10,878 nucleotides of DNA from an uncultured Clostridia bacterium (GTDB lineage: Bacteria > Bacillota > Clostridia > Christensenellales > Borkfalkiaceae): assembly GCA_947627125.1 (NCBI GenBank), contig CANQUY010000056.1:1-10878 (forward strand). Direction: 5' to 3'. Position numbers and translations under genes: made by a program. This document shows positions 1 to 7,201 of the stretch, piece after piece (the first letter of the stretch is position 1; every line of letters starts with the position of its first letter). Below the pieces are notes generated by a model. That model had not been told where the DNA came from, searched no databases, and worked only from the letters and a program-made list of their open reading frames with translations.

Positions 1-372
1 GTCGTCGGCGCCGAGAACGTACCACATTTCATTCTTTCCGCCGTCGTTTTCGTGCTTGCGCGCGTAGCGTTCGCCCGGGTGGACCTGAATGGAAAGATTT
101 TGGTGTGCGTCGATATACTTCACCATGATGGGCAGACGCTTGTGCTTCTCGCCGTACTCGCCGACATATTCCCAGCCGACGGTGTCGAAGAACTCCGAGA
201 GCGTCTTTCCCGCATATTCTCCGCTTGCAATGATACTCTCTCCGCTCGGATGGGTGGAAACCTCCCAGCTCTCCGCAACCTTTTTGAGGTCGCCGATATC
301 TTTATGGAGCACGTCGCGGACCTTCGTCCCGCCCCACAGCATGGTTTTATAGATGGAATTCAAACGGATCAT
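1..372 (-). CDS. manA: Mannose-6-phosphate isomerase, class I (N-terminal part; cut by window edge)
   Basis: Interconverts fructose-6-phosphate and mannose-6-phosphate in the cytoplasm; zinc-dependent cupin enzyme. The 124 visible residues carry the family's metal-site landmarks: QVHP at residues 96-99 (Gln96 and His98 as ligands) and KNEMWY at 113-118 (Glu115 as ligand), plus the early LWGG at 12-15. Short class I enzymes of Bacillota are about 310-320 residues, so well over half lies beyond position 1. The ATG at 372-370 is supported by a GAGG Shine-Dalgarno at 382-379, six bases upstream, inside the last codons of the preceding mutase gene. One base separates the mutase stop from this start, which indicates translational coupling. 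It is the last visible gene of the operon and supplies mannose-6-phosphate to the mutase and ManC upstream. No frame break is seen in the visible part. Confidence 0.93.
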   Translation of the reverse strand, partial: MIRLNSIYKTMLWGGTKVRDVLHKDIGDLKKVAESWEVSTHPSGESIIASGEYAGKTLSEFFDTVGWEYVGEYGEKHKRLPIMVKYIDAHQNLSIQVHPGERYARKHENDGGKNEMWYVLGADD

Positions 373-373
373 G

Positions 374-2095
374 TCAAACCTCGAAACCCGTCAAACGGAG
401 GAGCGCCTCTCTCACGGCCGCAATGCGTGCCTGCACGCCCTCCCGTTCACCGTCCGCACCGATGTAAAATTTGATCTTCGGCTCGGTGCCCGACGGACGG
501 ACACAGCACCAGCCGTTTTCCAATGTGAAGCGAAGGACATTGCTCTTGGGGAGCCCCGTGCCCTCCGCCGCACAGTCGAGGACCGCGACGACGCGTTCGC
601 CGCCGAGCGTTTCGGGGGGAGCCTTGCGGATCGCCCGCATGGCCTCCTGAATGCGTTCCGCCCCCTCTGCGCCCGCTGCGGTGACCGTGAAGAGATCCTC
701 CGCATAGTAGCCGTATTTTTGATACATTTGCTCCATGACGTCGGGAAGGGTCAGCCCCGCTTCGGCATAGAAAGCCGCCGCCTCCGCAAGGAGCATGACG
801 GCAGCAACGGCGTCCTTGTCCCTCGCATACGTCCCCGCGAGGCATCCGTAGCTCTCCTCGAAGCCGAATTCATAGACATATGCGCCCAAATTGCCGTCCG
901 TCTTGCCGTATTTTTCGCGTGCGAGCTCAAACTTACGGATCTGTTCGCCGATATATTTGAAGCCCGTGAGCGTTTCGATGACCTTGAGGCCGTACTCTTC
1001 GGCGATGGGACGGGCCATCGCGGAGGAAACAATGGTGGTGACGAGCGCCCCATCTCCCTCCCTCGGCAAAAGTCCCAATTCCCTGCGGCGGGAGAGGACG
1101 TATTCCGCAATGAGGAGCCCGCTCATATTGCCCGAAAATCGCACATAAGCGCCGTTTTTTCCCTTTGCATAGACGCCAAGACGATCCGCGTCGGGGTCGG
1201 TGGCGAGAACGAGGTCGGCTCCCTTTTCTTTCGCAAGTGTAAGGGCAAGCGTGAACGCCGCGGGGTCCTCGGGGTTGGGATAGGCGAGCGTCGTGAAATC
1301 GGGGTCGGGGAGCTCCTGCTCGGGCACGACATAGACGTTTTCAAAGCCGAGCTCCCTCAAAACTCTCCGCACGGGCACATTCCCCGTCCCGTGCAGAGGG
1401 GTGTAGACGATCTTGAGTTTTTTTCCCTGCGCCCCGATCGCTTCGGGGGAGAGTGAGAGGGACTTCACCGCGGCAAGATAGGCCGCATCCACGTCCTCGC
1501 CGACAGTGACGAGAAGTCCCCGCGCCTTCGCCTCCGAGGGCTCCATGCGGCGGATACTGCCGTAGTCGATCCGCCGAACGCATTCGATGATATTTTTGTC
1601 GTGCGGGGGAACGATCTGCCCTCCGTCCGACCAATAGACCTTATATCCGTTGTAGGCGGGGGGATTGTGGCTCGCCGTGATGACGACCCCCGCCGTCGCG
1701 TGAAAATAGCGCACCGCAAAGGAGAGTTCTGGCGTGGGCCGTAAACTCTCAAAGAGATATGCCTTGACGCCGTTCGCCGCGAGGATGCATGCCGTGTCGA
1801 GGGCGAATTCCCCCGACATGTGCCGTGAATCATAGGCAATGACGGCGCTGCCGTGTTCCGCCGCGCCGTTGATGTAGTCCGCAAGGCCCTGTGTGGCCCT
1901 TCCTACCGTATAAAAATTCATGCGGTTGGGGCCCGCACCGACGATCCCGCGCAGTCCCCCCGTGCCGAAGGTGAGCTCCCGATAGAATCTGTCCTCGATC
2001 TCCCTCTCATCGGAGATCTCCCTCAGCTCCCTCTTCGTATCTTCATCAAAGACGCCGCTATCCAGCCAGCGGCGGTATTCCGAACGGTAGTCCAT
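374..2095 (-). CDS. Alpha-D-phosphohexomutase (phosphoglucomutase/phosphomannomutase, PgcA-like)
   Basis: Moves phosphate between C6 and C1 of hexose phosphates through a phosphoserine. The 573 residues match the long PgcA/PGM2-type phospho-sugar mutases (about 560-580). All four family landmarks are visible: the active serine in TASHNPP (Ser142), the metal loop DPDADR at 300-305, the sugar-specificity loop GFEESYG at 411-417, and the phosphate-binding RPSGTEPKIKFY at 533-544. It sits between manC and manA, which points to mannose-6-phosphate to mannose-1-phosphate conversion (a ManB role). The family commonly acts on glucose phosphates too, so a dual role, or plain phosphoglucomutase activity, cannot be excluded from sequence. 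The start ATG follows the manC stop by three bases. A GGAG-containing Shine-Dalgarno lies about 12 bases upstream, inside the end of manC, which is rather far. The symbol is left blank because the substrate is uncertain. Confidence 0.94.
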   Translation of the reverse strand: MDYRSEYRRWLDSGVFDEDTKRELREISDEREIEDRFYRELTFGTGGLRGIVGAGPNRMNFYTVGRATQGLADYINGAAEHGSAVIAYDSRHMSGEFALDTACILAANGVKAYLFESLRPTPELSFAVRYFHATAGVVITASHNPPAYNGYKVYWSDGGQIVPPHDKNIIECVRRIDYGSIRRMEPSEAKARGLLVTVGEDVDAAYLAAVKSLSLSPEAIGAQGKKLKIVYTPLHGTGNVPVRRVLRELGFENVYVVPEQELPDPDFTTLAYPNPEDPAAFTLALTLAKEKGADLVLATDPDADRLGVYAKGKNGAYVRFSGNMSGLLIAEYVLSRRRELGLLPREGDGALVTTIVSSAMARPIAEEYGLKVIETLTGFKYIGEQIRKFELAREKYGKTDGNLGAYVYEFGFEESYGCLAGTYARDKDAVAAVMLLAEAAAFYAEAGLTLPDVMEQMYQKYGYYAEDLFTVTAAGAEGAERIQEAMRAIRKAPPETLGGERVVAVLDCAAEGTGLPKSNVLRFTLENGWCCVRPSGTEPKIKFYIGADGEREGVQARIAAVREALLRLTGFEV

Positions 2096-2098
2096 AGA

Positions 2099-3163
2099 TC
2101 ACAAAAGCTCCTCTTTTCCCCTCTTTTTGAGTTCGTCCACGAGCTTTTTGACGTCCTGTGCCCTCTCCTTGGGGCAGACGAGAACGGCATCGGGCGTTTC
2201 CACCACGACAAGATCGCTCACCCCGACGAGCGCGACCGTCCTGCTCCCTGCATATACGGTACTGTTCTTCACGCCCACGAGGACGCCGTCGCCGACGACG
2301 ATATTCCCCTCTTCATTCTCGCTTATGACGGCAGAGAGCATGTCCCAGCTCCCGACGTCGCTCCAGCCGAAATCCCCGGGAACGACCAAAATGTCGTTGC
2401 TCTTCTCCATGATGCCGCAGTCCACGGAAACGGAGGAGATCTTCTCATAGGTTTCCCGCAAGAGCTCCTCCTCCCTGTCCGTCCCGATCGCCCCTTCAAA
2501 TTCGTCGAAGCGCGCGAAGAGCTCGGGCAGGAGCCTTTGGTAGTGCTCCAAGATCGTAGAAACTTTCCAGACGAACATGCCGCTGTTCCAGACATATTCC
2601 CCGCTCTTGAGATACTCCTCCGCCTGTTCGAGCGGGGGCTTTTCCACAAAGCGGACGGCCTCCTTCACGCGCCCCTCCGCCTCTTTGAAGCGGATATAGC
2701 CGTACCCCGTGGCGGGGAAGGTGGGCGTGATGCCGACGGTGACGAGTTTCCCCGTTTCTTCGGCGGCGCGGACTGCCGTCTTGAGCGTTTCCGCAAAACG
2801 CCTCTCGTCCCTGATATAGGCGTCCGAGGGCGTGATGACCATGATGCCGTCCCCCCTCGTCTTGAGGAGCTCGACGGCGGCATAGCCGATACAGGCGGCG
2901 GTATTGCGGGCGGCGGGCTCGGCGAGAATATTCCCTGCGGGGATCCTGCCCCTGACGGCCTCCTCCATGGGTTCCCGCTGGGCCTCGTTGGTGGCGATAT
3001 AGATATTTTCGGGCACGGTCACGCGGCAAAGGCGCGCAATGGCCTCGTTGACCATGACGTCCTTCCCGCTCAGATTGAGGAGTTGCTTGGGGGTTTTGGT
3101 GCGGGAAAGCGGCCAAAATCTTGTTCCGCCGCCGCCCGCCATGACGATTCCGTAGATATTCAT
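2099..3163 (-). CDS. manC: Mannose-1-phosphate guanylyltransferase (GDP-mannose pyrophosphorylase)
   Basis: Makes GDP-mannose from mannose-1-phosphate and GTP. The 354 residues form a single nucleotidyltransferase domain, without the C-terminal isomerase domain of the long bifunctional ManC/AlgA type; the separate manA downstream covers that step. Visible motifs: GGGGTRFWPLSR at 10-21 with TPKQ at 24-27 (triphosphate binding, Lys26), AEPAARNTA at 81-89, VEKP at 173-176 with WNSGMF at 192-197 (sugar binding), and DFGWSDVGSW at 264-273. The usual PSDH is PSDA at 112-115. The start was placed at the ATG at 3163: the frame stays open to 3379, but the extra 72 residues are low-quality Arg/Ser/Pro-rich sequence that overlaps the upstream glycosyltransferase and lacks family similarity. 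The Shine-Dalgarno is weak and the gap to the upstream gene is 10 bases, so coupling is likely. Confidence 0.95.
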   Translation of the reverse strand: MNIYGIVMAGGGGTRFWPLSRTKTPKQLLNLSGKDVMVNEAIARLCRVTVPENIYIATNEAQREPMEEAVRGRIPAGNILAEPAARNTAACIGYAAVELLKTRGDGIMVITPSDAYIRDERRFAETLKTAVRAAEETGKLVTVGITPTFPATGYGYIRFKEAEGRVKEAVRFVEKPPLEQAEEYLKSGEYVWNSGMFVWKVSTILEHYQRLLPELFARFDEFEGAIGTDREEELLRETYEKISSVSVDCGIMEKSNDILVVPGDFGWSDVGSWDMLSAVISENEEGNIVVGDGVLVGVKNSTVYAGSRTVALVGVSDLVVVETPDAVLVCPKERAQDVKKLVDELKKRGKEELL

Positions 3164-3173
3164 GCTATAACCG

Positions 3174-4310
3174 TTACTCTTCCGCGAATTCTTTGAAGAG
3201 CGCGCGGATATTGTTTTGATATGCCTCCTCGGAGAACAGCCTTTCCGCCCTCTCCCTTGCGGCCTGTGCATAGCGGGAGGCGAGCGCGTCGTCGGAAGCG
3301 ATCTTCTCGACGGCCTGTGCAAAGGCCTCGGCATTGCCGTTTTCGACCTCTTCGCCCGTTTCTCCCCTGAGAGATACATAGTTGACGCCCGAACCCTCGA
3401 TCGTGAAAGTGACGGAGGGCTTGCCCATCATCATCGCCTCGGCGAGGGCGACGCCGAACGCCTCATTCTTGGTGACGGAGGGAAAACAGAAGATATCGCA
3501 GGCCATGAGATAGGCCTTGCGCTCGTCCTCGTCCATCTGTCCCAAAAAGGTGACCTTGGGATCCTCCTCGGCGAGCGCTTTCAGGGAATCCGTCAGGGGG
3601 CCCTCCCCGCCGATACAGACGGCATAGCCGTTGGGCAGATATTGGCTCGCCCTGACGAGATATTCCATGCCCTTATAGGGGACATGTCTGCCGAGCGCAA
3701 AGAGGAGGGTGCGGCCGCGGAAGATCTCCTTGAGCTCCGCGGCACGGGAGAGAGCCTCCTTGCCGCATTCCACCCTGTCCTTTGCGGCGCAGTTGGGAAT
3801 GACGGTGCATTTCTCTCTGCAAGCGGAGAGATAGGGCGAACCCTCGATATAGTTGGGACTCGTGGCCACGATCTTATCCGCACGGCTCAGAAGCCTTCTG
3901 TTCTGCCCCTTGAAGAACTTCCCCAGGATCTTCTGCTTGGTGATATCGAGATGCCAATAGAGCACGAGCTTGCAATCCGGACGCTTTTTGAGGCACTTTA
4001 AGAGGGCATGCGCGCCGAAGGGGTTGGGATAGTGAAAGACCACAACGTCGGGCTCAAACGCCGCAAACTCCCCTTTGAGAAGTTTTCCGTAGGAGAAGGA
4101 GAGGGACTGCGAGGAGATCTTGGCAAAACACCCCGCCCGCACGACGGGCACGCCGTCCACCTCACCCTCGCTGTTTCCCTTTTCGTGGTTGAAGCAAAAG
4201 ACGCGCTGGGAAACATTTTCGCCCGCGCATGCATTCACGCAGTCCCGCGCGACCTGTTCGATCCCGCCGATATGCGGAAAATAATAATTTGGTATGTGTA
4301 ATATTTTCAT
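3174..4310 (-). CDS. Glycosyltransferase, GT4 family (GT-B fold)
   Basis: Likely a cytoplasmic-face enzyme that adds a sugar from a nucleotide donor to a lipid-linked acceptor. The 378 residues fit the family. The N-terminal MKILHIPNYYFPHIGGIEQV carries the acceptor-domain glycine-rich loop (HIGGIE, 13-18). The C-terminal donor domain starts near residue 200 with LFALGRHVPYKG (203-214), then VCIGGEGPL (231-239), and the EX7E motif at Glu283/Glu291 in EAFGVALAE, followed by GTGE-like ETGEEVENG. The neighbours make GDP-mannose, so mannosyltransferase activity is the natural guess, but GT4 donor specificity cannot be read from these motifs. The start is the ATG at 4310, two bases after the stop of the sugar transferase. 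The frame is open to 4388, but the extra 26 residues overlap that gene and do not look like family sequence. No strong Shine-Dalgarno is present, which fits coupled translation. Confidence 0.93.
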   Translation of the reverse strand: MKILHIPNYYFPHIGGIEQVARDCVNACAGENVSQRVFCFNHEKGNSEGEVDGVPVVRAGCFAKISSQSLSFSYGKLLKGEFAAFEPDVVVFHYPNPFGAHALLKCLKKRPDCKLVLYWHLDITKQKILGKFFKGQNRRLLSRADKIVATSPNYIEGSPYLSACREKCTVIPNCAAKDRVECGKEALSRAAELKEIFRGRTLLFALGRHVPYKGMEYLVRASQYLPNGYAVCIGGEGPLTDSLKALAEEDPKVTFLGQMDEDERKAYLMACDIFCFPSVTKNEAFGVALAEAMMMGKPSVTFTIEGSGVNYVSLRGETGEEVENGNAEAFAQAVEKIASDDALASRYAQAARERAERLFSEEAYQNNIRALFKEFAEE

Positions 4311-4312
4311 GG

Positions 4313-4993
4313 TTATTTCGCACCGTCGCGCTTTAAGACACCGATGATCGTCTTGAAAACGATCTTGATGTCGAGCCCGATCGAACAATGGTCAACATAA
4401 TAGAGTTCCAATTTCTGCCGTTCGCCGCTCTCGTAGGTACAGTTGCTCCTGCCGTTCGCCGCCCACATGCCGATCATGCCGGGGCGGATGGAAACGAGCT
4501 TTTCGGCATCCTCGCCGTACTTGCTTTCGAGCTCCTCCCGCATCAGGGGACGGGGCCCGATCACGGAGATTTTTCCCGTAAAGATCGCCCAAATGTTGGG
4601 GAGCTCGTCGAGGCTCGTCTTTCTGAGGAAGTTCCCGACTTTTGTCACGCGGGGGTCGTTATCGATCTTGTATTCCCGCCTGTACTGCTCGAGCTGTTCG
4701 GGCGTCAGCATGTCCTCCAGCCGATCCGCATTTTTCTTCATGCTGCGGAACTTGGGGATAAAGATCTTCTTTCCGTTCTTCCCCACCCGCTCGTGACGGT
4801 AGAATACGGGCCCGAAATCGCTGAATTTCACCACGAGGGCGAGAATGAGATACAGCCACGAAAACAGGATGAGAAAGAGCCCCGAGGCGAAAATGTCGAA
4901 AGACCGCTTCGTGAAGCGATAGCAAAACCATCGGAACCCGCTCTTTTTGCGGGGAGGCTTGGTTTTTTGTTCTTTGCCCGCATGTTTGCTCAT
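4313..4993 (-). CDS. Bacterial sugar transferase (polyprenyl-phosphate sugar-1-phosphate transferase, short monotopic type)
   Basis: Starts glycan assembly by transferring a sugar-1-phosphate from a nucleotide sugar to undecaprenyl phosphate at the inner face of the membrane. The 226 residues match the catalytic domain of the WbaP/PglC superfamily without the extra N-terminal membrane domains of long WbaP proteins. A basic N-terminus (1-30) is followed by KRSFDIFASG at 29-38 and one hydrophobic segment (about 37-56), which is a re-entrant helix in the family. Then come GPVFYRHERVGKNG (61-74), KFRSM (81-85), the catalytic Asp-Glu dyad in SLDELPN (Asp129/Glu130), VIGPRPL (144-150) and RPGMIGMWAANGRS (170-183). 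It is the first gene of the operon. ATG at 4993 has GGTGA about eight bases upstream, and a promoter lies at 5033-5061. Which sugar it transfers cannot be told. Confidence 0.95.
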   Translation of the reverse strand: MSKHAGKEQKTKPPRKKSGFRWFCYRFTKRSFDIFASGLFLILFSWLYLILALVVKFSDFGPVFYRHERVGKNGKKIFIPKFRSMKKNADRLEDMLTPEQLEQYRREYKIDNDPRVTKVGNFLRKTSLDELPNIWAIFTGKISVIGPRPLMREELESKYGEDAEKLVSIRPGMIGMWAANGRSNCTYESGERQKLELYYVDHCSIGLDIKIVFKTIIGVLKRDGAK

Positions 4994-5032
4994 TTGTGTT
5001 CACCGCAAGTATAAAATGGCTGAGTTTCCAAC

Positions 5033-5061
5033 ATTATACAGCATGCCCCATGGAAAGTCAA
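5033..5061 (-). promoter_or_regulatory. Sigma-A-type promoter for the glycan/GDP-mannose operon
   Basis: On the minus strand a -35 box TTGACT (5061-5056) and a consensus -10 box TATAAT (5038-5033) are separated by exactly 17 bases. Transcription would begin near 5026, leaving a leader of about 33 bases before the sugar transferase ATG at 4993. No other promoter is evident inside the five-gene operon, whose gaps are at most 10 bases. It is back to back with the pgi promoter. Confidence 0.85.
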
Positions 5062-5158
5062 ATGATTTTTCGTAATCATCTCTCATGACAAAAATTATCT
5101 GCTCTCCCCTCATTCCTTATTTTTTGCCTGAAACGCCGAGAAAAATTCGCCGTTTCCC

Positions 5159-5187
5159 TTGCGATAAAAATCAATCTGTGCTACAAT
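5159..5187 (+). promoter_or_regulatory. Sigma-A-type promoter for pgi, extended -10
   Basis: A -35 box TTGCGA (5159-5164) and a -10 box TACAAT (5182-5187) are separated by 17 bases. The -10 is preceded by TGC, giving a TGn extended -10. The start site would be near 5194, directly before the AGGAGG at 5197-5202, so the leader is only about 15 bases and leaves no room for a riboswitch or attenuator. Confidence 0.82.
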
Positions 5188-5208
5188 GGAGCACGTAGGA
5201 GGCATACA

Positions 5209-6636
5209 ATGAAACTTTCTGAAAATCTGCGCAAAGAATGGCGCATACGGGTGGATTACACCAACATGACCGATAAGTACCTCGGCGAAAAGGGTATCTC
5301 CCCCAAGACGATCGAACAGAACAAAAAACTCGCCGGGGCGGCGCACGCCTATGTGAGCGAAAACAGGGGCAAAGACGAGCTCTTCATGGGCTGGACGGAA
5401 CTCCCCTACAACCAGACGGAGATCGTCGAGGACATTCTCGGCACCGCCAAAGATGTCAGAAGAAAATTTGAATACTTCGTCGTCCTCGGCATCGGCGGCT
5501 CTGCGCTCGGCCCCATCATGGCCTTTAACGCCCTCTGCCATCTCCACTACAACGATCTGCCCAAGTCCAAGCGGCGCGGGCCCAAGTTCTATGTGGAGGA
5601 CAACGTCGATCCCGTCCGCATGAAGGAACTTTTAGACGTCATCGACATCAAAAAGACCTGCTTCAACGTCATCTCGAAGTCGGGCGCAACGAGCGAAACG
5701 ATGACGCAGTACCTCATCATCGCCGACCTTTTGAAACAGGCGGGCGAAAACGTCAAGGACCATGTCATCTTTACGACGGACGCCGCGCGGGGGAATCTCG
5801 TCAAGATCTCCAAGGAACTCGGCGGCGTGAAGAGCTTTGTGCTCGGCGACGGCGTGGGCGGAAGGTTCTCCGAACTCTCCCCCGTGGGGCTCCTCCCCGC
5901 GGCCGTTCTCGGCATTGATATCAAGCTGCTTTTAAAGGGCGCGGCCTACATGGATAAGATCTGCTCTTCCCCCGATCTCAAGAAAAATCCTGCACTTATA
6001 TGCGCATTACTGCAATATCTCTCCATGCAGGACGGCAAGAATATCGGCGTGCTCATGCCGTATTCGGACAATCTCAGATACGTTTCCGATTGGTACGCCC
6101 AGCTCTGGGCGGAGAGCCTCGGCAAGAACGAAACGCTCGGCGGTGAGAAATGCAACGTCGGCCAAACGCCCGTCAAGGCGCTCGGCGTCACCGACCAGCA
6201 CTCGCAGGTCCAGCTCTACACCGAGGGCCCGTTCGACAAGGTCGTCACCTTCCTCTCCGTCGGTTCGTATAAGGAGAAATATCCCATTCCCCACGGCTGC
6301 GAGAACATTCCCGACGTCAGCTTTTTGGGCGGGCACACGATGGAAGAACTCATACAGGCGGAGAACAAGGCCACGGCGTTCGCGCTCACGAAGGCGGGAC
6401 GGCTGAACTATACGATCACCCTCCCCGTCGTCAATGAATTCACGCTCGGCCAGCTCCTCTATCTCTTTGAATTGCAGACGGCATATGCGGGCGCAATGCT
6501 GAATATCAACACCTTCAACCAGCCCGGCGTCGAGGCGGGCAAAAAGGCGACCTTCGCGCTGCTTGGAAAACCCGGTTACGACGGCCAAAAGGCGGAGCTC
6601 GACGGCGCCTCCCCCGACGAAAAGTATATTGTGTGA
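5209..6636 (+). CDS. pgi: Glucose-6-phosphate isomerase
   Basis: Interconverts glucose-6-phosphate and fructose-6-phosphate in glycolysis and gluconeogenesis. The 475 residues are in the range of the shorter bacterial type (about 450), not the 550-residue proteobacterial type. Visible landmarks: VLGIGGSALGP at 92-102 (substrate phosphate site), SKSGATSET at 156-164, GGRFSELSPVGLLP at 217-230, the catalytic Glu in AESLGKN (Glu302), His331 in TDQHSQVQLY, and the C-terminal signature FNQPGVEAGKK at 436-446 with the expected catalytic Lys445. The start is fixed by a perfect AGGAGG at 5197-5202, six bases upstream of the ATG. It is a single-gene unit with its own promoter and terminator, divergent from the GDP-mannose operon. 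Its product fructose-6-phosphate is the substrate of ManA in that operon, so the two units draw on the same pool. Confidence 0.97.
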   Translation: MKLSENLRKEWRIRVDYTNMTDKYLGEKGISPKTIEQNKKLAGAAHAYVSENRGKDELFMGWTELPYNQTEIVEDILGTAKDVRRKFEYFVVLGIGGSALGPIMAFNALCHLHYNDLPKSKRRGPKFYVEDNVDPVRMKELLDVIDIKKTCFNVISKSGATSETMTQYLIIADLLKQAGENVKDHVIFTTDAARGNLVKISKELGGVKSFVLGDGVGGRFSELSPVGLLPAAVLGIDIKLLLKGAAYMDKICSSPDLKKNPALICALLQYLSMQDGKNIGVLMPYSDNLRYVSDWYAQLWAESLGKNETLGGEKCNVGQTPVKALGVTDQHSQVQLYTEGPFDKVVTFLSVGSYKEKYPIPHGCENIPDVSFLGGHTMEELIQAENKATAFALTKAGRLNYTITLPVVNEFTLGQLLYLFELQTAYAGAMLNINTFNQPGVEAGKKATFALLGKPGYDGQKAELDGASPDEKYIV

Positions 6637-6660
6637 TCAAAAAATCTTTGACATATTGTC

Positions 6661-6688
6661 GAAAAAGCGGGTTTTTCCCGCTTTTTTA
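6661..6688 (+). terminator. Rho-independent terminator of pgi
   Basis: Inverted repeat of ten bases (6662-6671 with 6677-6686, core AGCGGG/CCCGCT) around a five-T loop, ending in a run of T (6682-6687). It lies 25 bases after the pgi stop and marks the end of that transcript before the repeat cluster. Confidence 0.88.
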
Positions 6689-6698
6689 TTGCTCCACT

Positions 6699-6804
6699 CC
6701 CTTGCTTCCCCTGTAGGGGAAGTACCCGCGCAGCGGGGGATAGGGTTGAACCCCTCAGTCACGCAAGGGCGGCGTGACAGCTCCCCTACAAGGGGAGCCA
6801 AGGG
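6699..6804. repeat. Palindromic intergenic element with inverted ends
   Basis: About 106 bases bounded by imperfect inverted ends (6699-6721 and 6781-6804). Each end is itself a small palindrome: CTTCCCCTGTAGGGGAAG on the left and GCTCCCCTACAAGGGGAGC on the right (offset by one). The middle holds GTACCCGCGCAGCGGGGGAT, also self-complementary. It has no credible ORF. The structure resembles short non-coding palindromic elements that are scattered between genes in many Bacillota, but there is no second full copy in this window to prove a family. Confidence 0.6.
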
Positions 6805-6815
6805 CTCGGTGCGGT

Positions 6816-7135
6816 GCGGCGTCATGCTGAGAACGAAAACATGAACGAAGTCCACGGCGGCGTCATGCTGAGAACGGGAACATGAACGTAGTCCAACAAG
6901 CCGTACCGAAGCATCTCGCCGCAAAGAGTACGGTCGCCCCGTGTGTGCGGCGTCATGCTGAGAACGGGAACATGAACGAAGTCCGTAGCGGCGTCATGCT
7001 GAGAACGAGAACATGAACGTAGTCCAACAAGCCGTACCGAAGCATCTCGCCGCATAGTAAACGCTTGCCCCCGCGAGATTCTTCGGGTTAGTCCTCGTCC
7101 TTTCATCCTTCTCCCCTTCTCAGAATGACGCGGGG
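6816..7135. repeat. Repeat cluster: tandem GTCATGCTGAG units closed by an inverted CTCAGAATGAC arm
   Basis: Four units begin with GGCGTCATGCTGAGAACG (near 6818, 6859, 6949 and 6990). The second and fourth are long and end in ACCGAAGCATCTCGCCGC (6905-6922 and 7036-7053). Short-plus-long pairs form a tandem duplication, 6816-6922 and 6947-7053, each 107 bases with about six differences. At the right (7071-7135) is the opposite-facing arm, GCGAGATTCTTCGGG followed by TTCTCAGAATGACGCGG. It is nearly the reverse complement of the two ends of a long unit, so the block can fold into a large hairpin. The same family is at 9315-10119. ORFs here are a by-product of the repeats. It fills the space between the pgi and fba terminators. 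Confidence 0.8.
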
Positions 7136-7156
7136 CCGCTATTTTCAAATTTACAA

Positions 7157-7184
7157 AAAAATCGGCACATATGTGCCGATTTTT
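7157..7184 (-). terminator. Rho-independent terminator of fba (perfect palindrome)
   Basis: A perfect 28-base palindrome with core ATCGGCACATATGTGCCGAT lies 17 bases beyond the fba stop. On the minus strand it is followed by seven T (7161-7155). On the plus strand it has five T (7180-7184), so it might also stop read-through from the left, although pgi already has its own terminator. Confidence 0.88.
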
Positions 7185-7201
7185 GAAGTTTCAACCAAAT
7201 T

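Noticed and set aside
353..1456. Long plus-strand ORF of 367 codons antisense to the mutase
   Set aside because: Lies wholly opposite a clear phosphohexomutase; no recognisable motifs. High GC makes long antisense frames common.
1853..3196. Plus-strand ORF of 447 codons antisense to manC
   Set aside because: Shadow of manC and the start of the mutase; rich in His/Asp/Gly/Arg, with no family motifs and no ribosome binding site seen.
3164..3379. 72-residue N-terminal extension of ManC
   Set aside because: Would overlap the GT4 gene by about 200 bases, is Arg/Ser/Pro-rich out-of-frame-like sequence, and the family start is at the MNIYGIVMAGG residues.
6816..7053. CRISPR array
   Set aside because: Units are long, unevenly spaced, joined by non-unique linkers and matched by an inverted arm; no regular repeat-spacer pattern and no cas genes.
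6637..7148. Two minus-strand ORFs with repeated SVRLVGLRSCSRSQHDAA-like peptides
   Set aside because: The peptide repeats merely translate the DNA repeat units; the frames cross the pgi terminator or the repeat arms and have no ribosome binding site.
6689..7150. Insertion sequence or full transposon
   Set aside because: Inverted repeats are present but no transposase frame is found on either strand; elements are too short and only non-autonomous at most.
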